From positions 1 through 8,366 of the forward strand of contig JAJPZP010000112.1 in assembly GCA_021204285.1 (NCBI GenBank): DNA of 8,366 nucleotides, in the 5' to 3' direction. This DNA comes from Lachnospiraceae bacterium. Lineage in GTDB: Bacteria; Bacillota; Clostridia; Lachnospirales; Lachnospiraceae. Under the pieces are notes generated by a model. The model searched no databases and was not told where the DNA came from. It was given only the letters and a program-made list of their open reading frames with translations. How positions within the stretch are numbered: position 1 is the stretch's first letter; each line of letters starts with the position of its first letter. This document shows, piece after piece, positions 1 to 6,234 of this stretch. The translations under genes and the position numbers were made by a program.

Positions 1-120
1 AATCCACTCCATACCGCAATTCCACCATCTGCGGCTCTCTATGATCTCGTGTGAGAGCTTACTCTTCTTTCTCAACGGTTTCTCTTGATTCCTGTTTATC
101 TTATGCCATCCGGCCGGATT
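1..120. other. Left-edge intergenic stretch, no supported gene
   Basis: No coding region can be supported here. A short inverted repeat (GCTCTC at 34-39, GAGAGC at 53-58, 13-base loop) is followed by pyrimidine-rich DNA and could be the weak terminator of a rightward gene lying outside the window; that is inference. A 12-base perfect palindrome, ATCCGGCCGGAT, lies at 108-119, just upstream of the asnA promoter. On the minus strand two ATG codons (28 and 12) open frames that run off the edge, but they are too short to judge. Confidence 0.4.
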
Positions 121-135
121 TGTCAACCGATTTCT

Positions 136-164
136 TTGCATTCCCTATATTTTTATGCTATACT
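136..164 (+). promoter_or_regulatory. Sigma-A type promoter of asnA operon
   Basis: A -35 box TTGCAT at 136-141 and a -10 box TATACT at 159-164 are separated by exactly 17 bases, and TG at 156-157 makes an extended -10 (TGCTATACT). Transcription should start near 171, giving a leader of only about 15 bases before the asnA start. The leader holds the ribosome binding site GGAGG (176-180) and nothing else, so a T-box or other leader riboswitch downstream of this promoter is excluded. Confidence 0.75.
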
Positions 165-186
165 GGCGGAAGTATGGAGGTGGCAT

Positions 187-1197
187 ATGGAACATTTATA
201 CATTCCCGAAAATTATCACTCCGAGCTGTCGCTCTACGACACGCAGGTCGCAATCAAGACCGTCAAGGATTTCTTCCAGCAGACGCTCTCAGAGCAGCTC
301 TATCTCTTACGCGTCTCCGCGCCGCTGTTCGTCGCGCCGGAGTCCGGCCTCAATGACAATCTGAACGGCGTTGAGCGCCCCGTCAGTTTCAGTATCCGCG
401 AGCAGAACGAGCGCGAGGTGGAGATCGTACATTCCCTTGCAAAATGGAAGCGCAACGCGCTGCTGCAGTACGGCTTTCACGTAGGCGAAGGGCTCTACAC
501 CGATATGAACGCGATCCGCCGCGATGAGGACACGGACAATATTCATTCCATCTATGTCGATCAGTGGGACTGGGAAAAGATTATTCTCAAGCAGGATCGA
601 AACACGGACTATCTCAAAGAGACCGTCCGCAAAATCTATAAAGCACTGAAAAAGACCGAGAAATACATGGCAATCCGCTACGACTACATCGAGGAGATTC
701 TGCCGAAGGAGATTTCCTTCGTCACCACGCAGGAGCTGCTCGACCGCTGGCCGGATCTTGACCGTCAGGAGCGCGAGGATCGCATCGCAAAGGAACGGGG
801 CGCGGTCTTCCTGATGAATATCGGTGATAAGCTCTCGAACGGTGAACCGCACGACGGGCGTGCGCCGGACTACGACGACTGGCATCTGAACGGCGATATC
901 ATCGTCTGGTATCCCGTGCTCGGCCACTCGCTGGAGCTCTCTTCCATGGGGATTCGCGTGGATGAGGATTCTCTGAAGGAACAGCTTCAGAAAGCGGGCT
1001 GTGAGGAGCGCGCCGCTCTCCCGTTCCAGAAGGCCATTCTGGAAAAGAAGCTTCCCTACACAATCGGCGGCGGCATCGGGCAGTCCCGTATCTGCATGTT
1101 TTTCCTCCGCAAAGCCCATATCGGCGAGGTGCAGGTGTCGGTCTGGCCGGAAAATATCCGCGAGGCTGCGCTGGAGCGCGGCGTCACACTGTTGTAG
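187..1197 (+). CDS. asnA: Aspartate--ammonia ligase (asparagine synthetase A)
   Basis: Makes asparagine from aspartate and free ammonia, using ATP and releasing AMP and pyrophosphate, in the cytoplasm. The 336-residue product matches the ~330 residues normal for AsnA, which has a class II aminoacyl-tRNA synthetase-like fold. Recognisable AsnA blocks are [16 protein letters not shown] (residues 53-68), [24 protein letters not shown] (107-130, written as a family block), and the C-terminal ATP-site glycine motif GGGIGQSR (294-301). The frame is open from 85, but the ATG at 187 is chosen because GGAGG ends 6 bases before it, the promoter -10 box lies at 159-164, and the AsnA homology begins there. 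It is the first gene of a likely operon with the GreA-family and HD-domain genes. Nothing looks truncated. Identification is from family knowledge and motif match; confidence is high. Confidence 0.96.
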   Translation: MEHLYIPENYHSELSLYDTQVAIKTVKDFFQQTLSEQLYLLRVSAPLFVAPESGLNDNLNGVERPVSFSIREQNEREVEIVHSLAKWKRNALLQYGFHVGEGLYTDMNAIRRDEDTDNIHSIYVDQWDWEKIILKQDRNTDYLKETVRKIYKALKKTEKYMAIRYDYIEEILPKEISFVTTQELLDRWPDLDRQEREDRIAKERGAVFLMNIGDKLSNGEPHDGRAPDYDDWHLNGDIIVWYPVLGHSLELSSMGIRVDEDSLKEQLQKAGCEERAALPFQKAILEKKLPYTIGGGIGQSRICMFFLRKAHIGEVQVSVWPENIREAALERGVTLL

Positions 1198-1209
1198 AAG
1201 GAAGGCATC

Positions 1210-1713
1210 ATGAAAGAACGACTGACGAAAAAGGATGTGGAAAAAATCCAGGCGGAGATCGACCATCGCAAGCTGGAAGTCCGTCCGCAGATCCTCGATG
1301 CCGTGCGCGAAGCAAGGGCACAGGGCGATTTAAGTGAGAATTTTGAATACTACGCGGCAAGGCGCGAGAATGGTTCCAACAACAGCCGCATCCGCTATCT
1401 CGAAAATATGCTGAAGAACGCGGTCATCGTGGAGGACGCAAGCTCTGCCGATGAGGTCGGCCTCAACAAGAGCGTCACCGTCTATATTGAGGAGGACGAC
1501 GAATGCGAGACCTACAAGATCGTCACAAGCATCCGTGCAAATTCGCGCGAGAACCGCATCAGCATCGAATCCCCGCTCGGCAAGGCGCTGCTGCACCACC
1601 GAGAGGGCGACCGCGTCACGATCCCGGTGAATGACAGCTACAGCTACGATGTCGTCATCCGGGAGATCAGCGATTCGGATGACGAAGAAAACGACCGCAT
1701 CCGCGGGTTTTAA
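1210..1713 (+). CDS. greA: GreA-family transcript cleavage (elongation) factor
   Basis: Gre factors insert a coiled coil into the RNA polymerase secondary channel and help cleave the 3' end of backtracked RNA, restarting stalled complexes. The 167-residue protein has the N-terminal coiled-coil region (about 1-75) with the tip motif ARAQGDLSENFEYYAARREN at 35-54; D40 and E43 correspond to the acidic tip residues needed for cleavage, so it should be active. The C-terminal FKBP-like domain (about 85-152) carries the family signature SPLGKALLHHREGDRVTI (121-138). A short acidic tail (SDSDDEEND, about 154-162) extends beyond the usual ~158-residue length. The start follows the asnA stop by 12 bases with GAAGGAAGG in front, so cotranscription is likely. 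Because the housekeeping greA of many Firmicutes lies elsewhere (for example beside lysS), this copy may be a paralogue; that is inference. Confidence 0.9.
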   Translation: MKERLTKKDVEKIQAEIDHRKLEVRPQILDAVREARAQGDLSENFEYYAARRENGSNNSRIRYLENMLKNAVIVEDASSADEVGLNKSVTVYIEEDDECETYKIVTSIRANSRENRISIESPLGKALLHHREGDRVTIPVNDSYSYDVVIREISDSDDEENDRIRGF

Positions 1714-1734
1714 ACAGACAGGAGGTATCAGTAA

Positions 1735-2325
1735 ATGGAAAGTAAAATTACCAGAGCGGAGGCGCTCGCACTGTTGCAGAAATACAACAAGGAACCCTTT
1801 CATATCCTGCATGGACTGACCGTGGAAGGCGCGATGCGCTATTTTGCGAAGGATCTCGGCTATGAGGAAGATATCGACTACTGGGGCATCGTCGGGCTGC
1901 TGCACGACATTGATTTTGAGCTCTACCCCGAGCAGCACTGCCAGAAGGCGCCGGAGCTGCTGCGCGAGGGCGGCGCCTCTGAAGACATGATCTACTCGAT
2001 CTGCAGCCACGGCTACGGCATCTGCTGTGATCTTGAACCAAAGCAGCAGATGGAAAAAGTGCTCTTTGCCTGCGACGAACTGACCGGCCTCATCGGCGCG
2101 GCAGCGAAGATGCGTCCCTCGAAGAGCGTGATGGACATGGAGCTTAAAAGTCTGAAAAAGAAGTACAAGGATAAGCGCTTCGCCGCCGGTTGCTCCCGTG
2201 ACATCATCGCACAGGGAGCTGAAATGCTCGGCTGGACGCTCGACGAGCTGCTCGAGCGGACGATTCTCGCGATGCGCTCCTGCGAGGCGGGCGTGAACGC
2301 AGAGATGGAAACGCTGGAGGCCTGA
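1735..2325 (+). CDS. HD-domain metal-dependent hydrolase, substrate unknown
   Basis: A 196-residue cytoplasmic protein of the HD superfamily, which usually hydrolyses phosphate esters such as nucleotides, cyclic nucleotides or RNA ends. Visible metal-site candidates in order are H26 (in HILHG), the H57-D58 doublet in GLLHDID, H68 in PEQH, H92 in SHGYG and D114 in FACDELTGL, so the metal-binding set looks complete. The C-terminal third (about 135-196) is helical and basic, then acidic, with no recognised domain. The start is set by AGGAGG at 1720-1725, 9 bases before the ATG, and lies 21 bases after the greA-family stop. It is the last gene of the rightward block; its stop codon is 3 bases from the stop of the convergent rluD-family gene. 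The HD family call is secure, but the substrate and physiological role cannot be told from sequence. Confidence 0.85.
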   Translation: MESKITRAEALALLQKYNKEPFHILHGLTVEGAMRYFAKDLGYEEDIDYWGIVGLLHDIDFELYPEQHCQKAPELLREGGASEDMIYSICSHGYGICCDLEPKQQMEKVLFACDELTGLIGAAAKMRPSKSVMDMELKSLKKKYKDKRFAAGCSRDIIAQGAEMLGWTLDELLERTILAMRSCEAGVNAEMETLEA

Positions 2326-2337
2326 AGGCTACAGCGT
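2311..2337. terminator. Hairpin spanning both convergent stop codons
   Basis: ACGCTG (2311-2316) pairs with CAGCGT (2332-2337); inside, GCC (2320-2322) pairs with GGC (2327-2329) around a TGAA loop, with a small internal bulge. The HD-gene stop (2323-2325) sits in the loop and the rluD-family stop (complement of 2329-2331) in the inner stem. No real U-tract follows on either strand, so this is at best a weak bidirectional terminator or an RNA end-protecting structure. Pairing is seen in sequence; function is inferred. Confidence 0.4.
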
Positions 2338-3237
2338 CCGTAATAGCTTCTGAAAGTATTCCGGCAGCGGCGCTTCCACCTCCAGGTAGCGCCCTGTCGT
2401 CGGATGGATAAGGCCGAGCACGCGTGCATGCAGTGTCTGCCCTGTCAGATGCAGAGGATTACGGGAAGAGCCATACACGGTGTCCCCGAGCAGCGGATAC
2501 CCGATTGAGGCCATATGCACGCGGATCTGATGCGTGCGCCCCGTCTCCAGACGGCACTCGATGCAGCTGTGATTTGCGAAGCGCTCGATCACCTGGTAGT
2601 GCGTGACCGCCGCTTTGCCATTCTTATAATTGACCGCCATCTTCTTGCGCTCGGTCGGATGTCTTCCGATCGGCGCATCGATGACGCCGCTGTCCTCGTG
2701 TATCACGCCGTTCACGATCGCGGTATAGCTCCTGGTGATCGAGTGTTCCCCCAGCTGTGCCGCGACCTTTTTATGCGCAGCATCATTCTTACAGACCACA
2801 AGCACACCAGTGGTATCTCGATCGATGCGATGGACAATGCCCGGGCGCATGACTCCATTGATCCCCGAAAGCTCACTCCCGCAGTGATACAGCACCGCAT
2901 TGACGAGTGTGCCGCTCATATGCCCGGCAGCCGGGTGTACGACCATGCCCTTCGGCTTGTTGACAAAGAGCAGGTCAGCGTCCTCGTAGAGAATGTCCAG
3001 AGGAATATTTTCCGGCAGAATCTCCGGTTCTACGGCTTCCGGCAGTTCGAGCACAATCTCATCCCCGTCCTCCACACGGGCACTCGCCTTCACGCTCTTC
3101 CCGTTCAACAGCACATTTCCATCCCGAATCTGTGTCTGCAGATAGGAACGCGACTGCTCCGGCAGCAGCGTGCTTAAGACCCGGTCAAGGCGCCCGCCGC
3201 TTTGCTGCTCTTCCACGGTAAGGCAGATCCGGCTCAT
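2329..3237 (-). CDS. RluD/RluA-family 23S rRNA pseudouridine synthase
   Basis: Converts specific uridines to pseudouridine in large-subunit rRNA. The 302-residue protein has an N-terminal S4 RNA-binding domain (about 15-62, GGRLDRVLSTLLPEQSRS onward) and a catalytic domain with the family motif HRIDRDTTGVLVVCKN (136-151), in which D139 is the catalytic aspartate. Further family blocks are YEDADLLFVNKPKGMVVHP (85-103) and ETGRTHQIRVHMASIGYPLLGD (231-252, family block). The length is normal and the domain order is that of RluD rather than the S4-less RluA type. The ATG overlaps the lspA stop as ATGA, and AGAAGGAG lies 8 bases upstream inside lspA, so translation is coupled. lspA followed by rluD is a classic Firmicutes pair (ylyB in Bacillus subtilis). 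The exact target uridines cannot be read from sequence. Confidence 0.95.
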   Translation of the reverse strand: MSRICLTVEEQQSGGRLDRVLSTLLPEQSRSYLQTQIRDGNVLLNGKSVKASARVEDGDEIVLELPEAVEPEILPENIPLDILYEDADLLFVNKPKGMVVHPAAGHMSGTLVNAVLYHCGSELSGINGVMRPGIVHRIDRDTTGVLVVCKNDAAHKKVAAQLGEHSITRSYTAIVNGVIHEDSGVIDAPIGRHPTERKKMAVNYKNGKAAVTHYQVIERFANHSCIECRLETGRTHQIRVHMASIGYPLLGDTVYGSSRNPLHLTGQTLHARVLGLIHPTTGRYLEVEAPLPEYFQKLLRTL

Positions 3238-3758
3238 GACTGCTTCTCCTTCTTTGGCCTTTTCACAAGGATATCGTCCAGTTCCTCGTCCTTATAATAA
3301 AACAGCACAAGCAGGATCAGCACCGCCGTACCAACCGTCACATAGATATCCGCTACATTGAAGATCGGAAAATCGATCAGTCTGAAGTAGAAAAAATCAA
3401 CGACATAACCATTCACCATGCGATCGATCATATTACCCCACGCTCCTGCCAGGATAAAAACTGCGATCAGACGCAGCGGCCAGTAGCGCCGCTCCGGCGA
3501 CAGATATCGAAAGAAAAGAAGCACCGCGATGAAAACCACAATCCCGATCACGAGGAAGAAGGCTCTCTGTCCCTGCATCAGGCCAAAGGCCGCCCCCCGG
3601 TTTTCGAGGTAGCGAAGTTCAAAAACGCCATCCCACAGCACCAGAGGCCCGCCTTCCATCAGAAAGCGCACCGCCAGATATTTCGTCAGCTGATCGATCC
3701 CGATCAGCAGCAGTGTAAGTACCGTAATAAAAACCGGATTTCGCAGCAGCCTGTTCAT
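3234..3758 (-). CDS. lspA: Lipoprotein signal peptidase (signal peptidase II)
   Basis: An integral membrane aspartic protease that removes the signal peptide of prolipoproteins after lipid attachment to the lipobox cysteine. The 174-residue protein shows four hydrophobic segments (about 9-28, 64-84, 93-110 and 133-154). Conserved blocks are IDQLTK (21-26), ENRGAAFG (52-59), GNMIDRMVNGYVVDFFYF (108-125) and FNVADIYV (133-140). D121 in VVDF and D137 in FNVAD form the expected catalytic pair, and N53, N109 and D112 are the usual supporting residues, so the enzyme should be active. The C-terminus is a charged cytoplasmic tail (KDEELDDILVKRPKKEKQS). Its start overlaps the aroB stop and its stop overlaps the rluD-family start, both as ATGA; GGGAGGCGG in front is the ribosome binding site. 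Confidence 0.97.
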   Translation of the reverse strand: MNRLLRNPVFITVLTLLLIGIDQLTKYLAVRFLMEGGPLVLWDGVFELRYLENRGAAFGLMQGQRAFFLVIGIVVFIAVLLFFRYLSPERRYWPLRLIAVFILAGAWGNMIDRMVNGYVVDFFYFRLIDFPIFNVADIYVTVGTAVLILLVLFYYKDEELDDILVKRPKKEKQS

Positions 3759-4864
3759 ACGCCGCCTCCCTCACAGACATGCGCAATCGCGCGCAGAAGC
3801 TCTGCATCCTCCACATCCTGTGTAAGATACGCCTCTCCGAACCGACGCAGCAGTACAAAGCGAATACAGTCGGCGCGCATCTTTTTATCGGACTTCGTCG
3901 CCTCAAGCACTTCATCCGGAGAAAGGCCATCTACACTAAGCGGCAGCGCAAAGGCCGAGAGCGTCTCCTCAATATCGCGAAGCTCCGCAGCGCTTAAGTT
4001 TCCGCGCTCCCCGGACATCCAGGCCGCGGCCGCACAGCCGATCGCCACACACTCGCCATGGCTGAGTGTGAAATCTTTCAGTTTCTCCACCGCGTGCCCG
4101 ATCGTGTGTCCGAAATTCAGCCAGCAGCGGATGCCCTGCTCGGTTGGGTCCTCCTCCACGACCCGGCGCTTGATCCGGCAGCTTCCCTCCACCATCGTGA
4201 GCAGGGCGCCGTAGTCCTGCGCCTGAATCTGAACCGCGTTCTCTTTCAGCCACACATAGTAATCGCTGTCCTGAATCAGTCCGTGCTTGACGATCTCCGC
4301 CATACCGGAGGCAAACTGCCGCTGCGGCAGGCTCTGCAGCGTATTCAGATTCATGTAGACAAGACGTGGCATATGGAAGGCGCCGACCATATTTTTGTAG
4401 GCATCAAAATCCACCCCGGTCTTGCCGCCGATGCTCGAATCCACCTGTGAGAGTAATGTCGTCGGGATCTGGATAAAATCAATGCCGCGAAGATAAGTCG
4501 CCGCCGCGAAACCGGTCAGATCACCGGTCACTCCCCCGCCGAGCGCAGCGAGCATGTCCCTGCGGTCAAATTTCTCCAGAATCAGATGTTCATAGAGATC
4601 GCGTACGGTGTCGAGCGTCTTGTGCTCCTCTCCAGCCGGAAAGACGAAGACGGAAACCTTCGCGAAATATGGCATTAGCACAGCCTTGAGTTCATCAGCA
4701 TAAAGAGCTGCCACCGTACTGTCTGTGACAATGCAGATTTTACGACCGGAAGGCTGCAGCGGAGCAAGTGCTTCGCCGAGATTACCGAAATCCGGCTCTA
4801 AATAGATGGAATAAGAATACTTTCCATCTTTTGACACATCCAGTTTTTTTCTGTCACCATTCAT
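3755..4864 (-). CDS. aroB: 3-dehydroquinate synthase
   Basis: Second step of the shikimate pathway: converts DAHP to 3-dehydroquinate with catalytic NAD+ and a divalent metal in the cytoplasm. The 369-residue length is typical. The N-terminal NAD-binding domain has FPAGEEHKTLDTV (75-87), GGGVTGDLTGFAAATYLRG (109-127) and VDSSIGGKTGVD (141-152). Metal ligands expected from the family are present: E190 in GMAEIVKHG, H253 in NFGHTIGH and H269 in SHGEC; H257 and the SDKK motif (about 312-315) complete the active site. The chosen ATG is preceded by GAGGAAAAC. It overlaps lspA by 4 bases downstream and lies 125 bases after sepF upstream. A shikimate gene in front of lspA-rluD is unusual: this position often holds ylmG, ylmH or divIVA. 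No frameshift or missing residue is visible. Confidence 0.96.
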   Translation of the reverse strand: MNGDRKKLDVSKDGKYSYSIYLEPDFGNLGEALAPLQPSGRKICIVTDSTVAALYADELKAVLMPYFAKVSVFVFPAGEEHKTLDTVRDLYEHLILEKFDRRDMLAALGGGVTGDLTGFAAATYLRGIDFIQIPTTLLSQVDSSIGGKTGVDFDAYKNMVGAFHMPRLVYMNLNTLQSLPQRQFASGMAEIVKHGLIQDSDYYVWLKENAVQIQAQDYGALLTMVEGSCRIKRRVVEEDPTEQGIRCWLNFGHTIGHAVEKLKDFTLSHGECVAIGCAAAAWMSGERGNLSAAELRDIEETLSAFALPLSVDGLSPDEVLEATKSDKKMRADCIRFVLLRRFGEAYLTQDVEDAELLRAIAHVCEGGGV

Positions 4865-4989
4865 AATGTTTTCCTCATATTACGATTCACGGCCTCACCC
4901 GCTTCATGAACAATTCCGTCTTTTTTCCTGGCAGATATGCACATGTAAACAGGGGAGGCCGAGAAATACAGTCTTTATCATCTGTTTCT
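4865..4989. other. 125-base gap between sepF and aroB
   Basis: This is the longest gap in the lower half of the leftward block. No convincing terminator for sepF is seen: the only inverted repeat, CGGCCTC (4890-4896) with GAGGCCG (4955-4961), has a loop of nearly 60 bases. No minus-strand -35/-10 pair with good spacing was found either; a TAATAT lies about 16 bases before the aroB start but has no matching -35. Whether aroB-lspA-rluD has its own promoter is therefore open. No small gene with a ribosome binding site was found. Confidence 0.5.
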
Positions 4990-5508
4990 TTAGATTGATG
5001 GAACGTCGAAAGCACCTGCCACGATCTCCTGGAAGTCGCCCGCCAGATCCACATTGCGCGGCGTCATGATGAAGATGTAGTTGGAAACCTTGCGGAGATT
5101 TCCGCCTATCGCATAACAGGAACCGGAGGTGAAGTCGATGATACGCTGTGCAACCTCCACATCAAGACCCTCAAAATTCAGAACCACTGTGCAGTTATTG
5201 ATCAGCGTATCGGTAATCTCACGCGCTTCATCGAACAGCGTCGGCTTAAACACACAGACCTCCATACCGTTTCCTGATTTTTTAGAGCGCATGGGCGTAA
5301 TCCGCGCCGTGTTCGCTTTTGGCTTCGCAGCTTTTGCATCTTTCACGGAGCTGTCATCTTTATCATAATCGAAGTCTTTATCCTTCTTTTTGAAGATCCG
5401 GTTCTTTTTTGCCAGCTCGTCATCATAGTCATCATCAAAATCATCATAGTCGTCGTAATCGTCGTTACTGAGATGCATACTGTCCATGATCCTGTCTAAA
5501 AAACTCAT
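4990..5508 (-). CDS. sepF: Cell division protein SepF
   Basis: SepF is a membrane-associated partner of FtsZ that tethers and bundles Z-ring filaments at the division site. The 172-residue protein starts with a short helix-forming segment (1-13, MSFLDRIMDSMHL) in the place of the membrane-targeting helix, then a very acidic tract (15-31, mostly Asp and Tyr), a charged Lys/Asp linker (about 34-78), and the folded SepF domain (about 83-160). The domain shows VVLNFEGLDVEVAQRIIDF (108-126), SGSCYAIGGNLRKV (128-141) and TPRNVDLAG, all diagnostic. It is somewhat longer than the ~150-residue Bacillus protein because of the acidic and charged linker. The AAAGGAG ribosome binding site (complement of 5518-5524) overlaps the yggS stop codon, so coupling to yggS is likely. 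Confidence 0.96.
   Translation of the reverse strand: MSFLDRIMDSMHLSNDDYDDYDDFDDDYDDELAKKNRIFKKKDKDFDYDKDDSSVKDAKAAKPKANTARITPMRSKKSGNGMEVCVFKPTLFDEAREITDTLINNCTVVLNFEGLDVEVAQRIIDFTSGSCYAIGGNLRKVSNYIFIMTPRNVDLAGDFQEIVAGAFDVPSI
5416..5466 (-). repeat. Asp-codon-rich tract in sepF (low complexity)
   Basis: Seventeen codons (residues 15-31) are almost all GAC/GAT with interspersed TAC/TAT, giving the protein pattern DDYDDYDDFDDDYDD. The DNA is a degenerate triplet repeat (GAY-GAY-TAY). It is a plausible slippage site that would change linker length in steps of three without breaking the frame. The repeat is seen directly; length variation is inferred. Confidence 0.7.
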
Positions 5509-5522
5509 CTTTGTTTCTCCTT

Positions 5523-6215
5523 TTATACCGCGTAATTTCTCTCGCCGAAAATGCCTGTACCAACACGCACCATCGTCGCTCCCTCCTCGATGGCGGTCTC
5601 ATAATCGCCCGTCATTCCCATCGAGAGCTCATCCATGTTTACATTATCAATATTTTTCATTTTGATGTCAACAGCCAATTTCTTTAATGCGCGAAAAATC
5701 GGTCTGTTTTCCTCGGATTTTTCCACCTGGGGCGCGATGGTCATAAGTCCCTGCACATGGATATGCGGCAGAGCGGCAGCCTCGCGAACCAGCTCTTCCG
5801 TCTCCGCCACGGAAACGCCGAACTTGCTCTCCTCTTCTGCCACGTTGACTTCGATCAGGATGTCCACTTCCACACCCTTCTTTTCCGCCTCGCGGCTGAT
5901 TTCCTGCGCAAGACGCAAAGAATCAACTGAATGAATCATTGCCGCTTTCCCGACTACATATTTTACCTTATTCCTCTGGAGATGACCAATCAGATGCCAG
6001 TCAATGTCCTCCGGAAGCTGATCATACTTCTCACAGAGCTCCTGAACCTTATTTTCCCCAAAAGCACGGGCACCGGCTTCATAAGCCTCCTTCAGCATCT
6101 CCACAGGCTTGGTTTTGCTGACTGCGATCAGTGTTACCTCATCGCGGTTGCGTCCCGCGCGCACACAGGCTTCGCTCACCCGCCGCTCGACCTCTCTCAG
6201 ATTTTCCGTTACCAT
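5523..6215 (-). CDS. YggS/YlmE-family pyridoxal phosphate homeostasis protein
   Basis: PLP-binding protein of the YggS/PROSC (PLPBP) family, a single-domain relative of alanine racemase thought to buffer free pyridoxal phosphate and affect amino acid balance; no catalytic activity is established. The protein is 230 residues, as usual. K34 in AVSKTKP is the PLP-binding lysine (K36 in the Escherichia coli protein). Other family blocks are FGENKVQE, WHLIGHLQRNKVKYVV, ESKFGV, LSMGMTGDYETAIEEGATMVRVGTGIFGERNY (C-terminal phosphate-binding region, family block). The frame is open to 6272, but the ATG at 6215 is chosen because AGAAGGAGGT lies just before it and the longer form would overlap the upstream gene by 38 bases and adds an Arg-rich extension unlike the family. 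It sits directly before sepF, as ylmE does in Bacillus. Confidence 0.94.
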   Translation of the reverse strand: MVTENLREVERRVSEACVRAGRNRDEVTLIAVSKTKPVEMLKEAYEAGARAFGENKVQELCEKYDQLPEDIDWHLIGHLQRNKVKYVVGKAAMIHSVDSLRLAQEISREAEKKGVEVDILIEVNVAEEESKFGVSVAETEELVREAAALPHIHVQGLMTIAPQVEKSEENRPIFRALKKLAVDIKMKNIDNVNMDELSMGMTGDYETAIEEGATMVRVGTGIFGERNYAV

Positions 6216-6234
6216 AAAATACCTCCTTCTGGTA

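Noticed and set aside
1..28. Start of a leftward gene running off the left edge (ATG at 28 or 12)
   Set aside because: Only about 4 to 9 codons are visible and the ribosome binding sites are poor; nothing can be identified.
121..186. T-box or other leader riboswitch controlling asnA
   Set aside because: The promoter leaves a leader of only about 15 bases, too short for any such element.
307..1266. Long minus-strand open frame of 319 codons opposite asnA
   Set aside because: It is the complement of a clear asnA gene, has no ribosome binding site or recognisable family, and reflects codon bias on the coding strand.
1330..2010. Minus-strand open frame of 226 codons opposite the GreA-family and HD genes
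   Set aside because: It spans two well-supported genes on the other strand and has no motif or start signal of its own.
2515..3177. Plus-strand open frame of 220 codons opposite the rluD-family gene
   Set aside because: The minus-strand gene is unambiguous with catalytic motif and ribosome binding site; this is its shadow.
4890..4961. CGGCCTC / GAGGCCG inverted repeat as a sepF terminator
   Set aside because: The loop is nearly 60 bases and there is no U-tract; a 7-base match at this distance can easily be chance.
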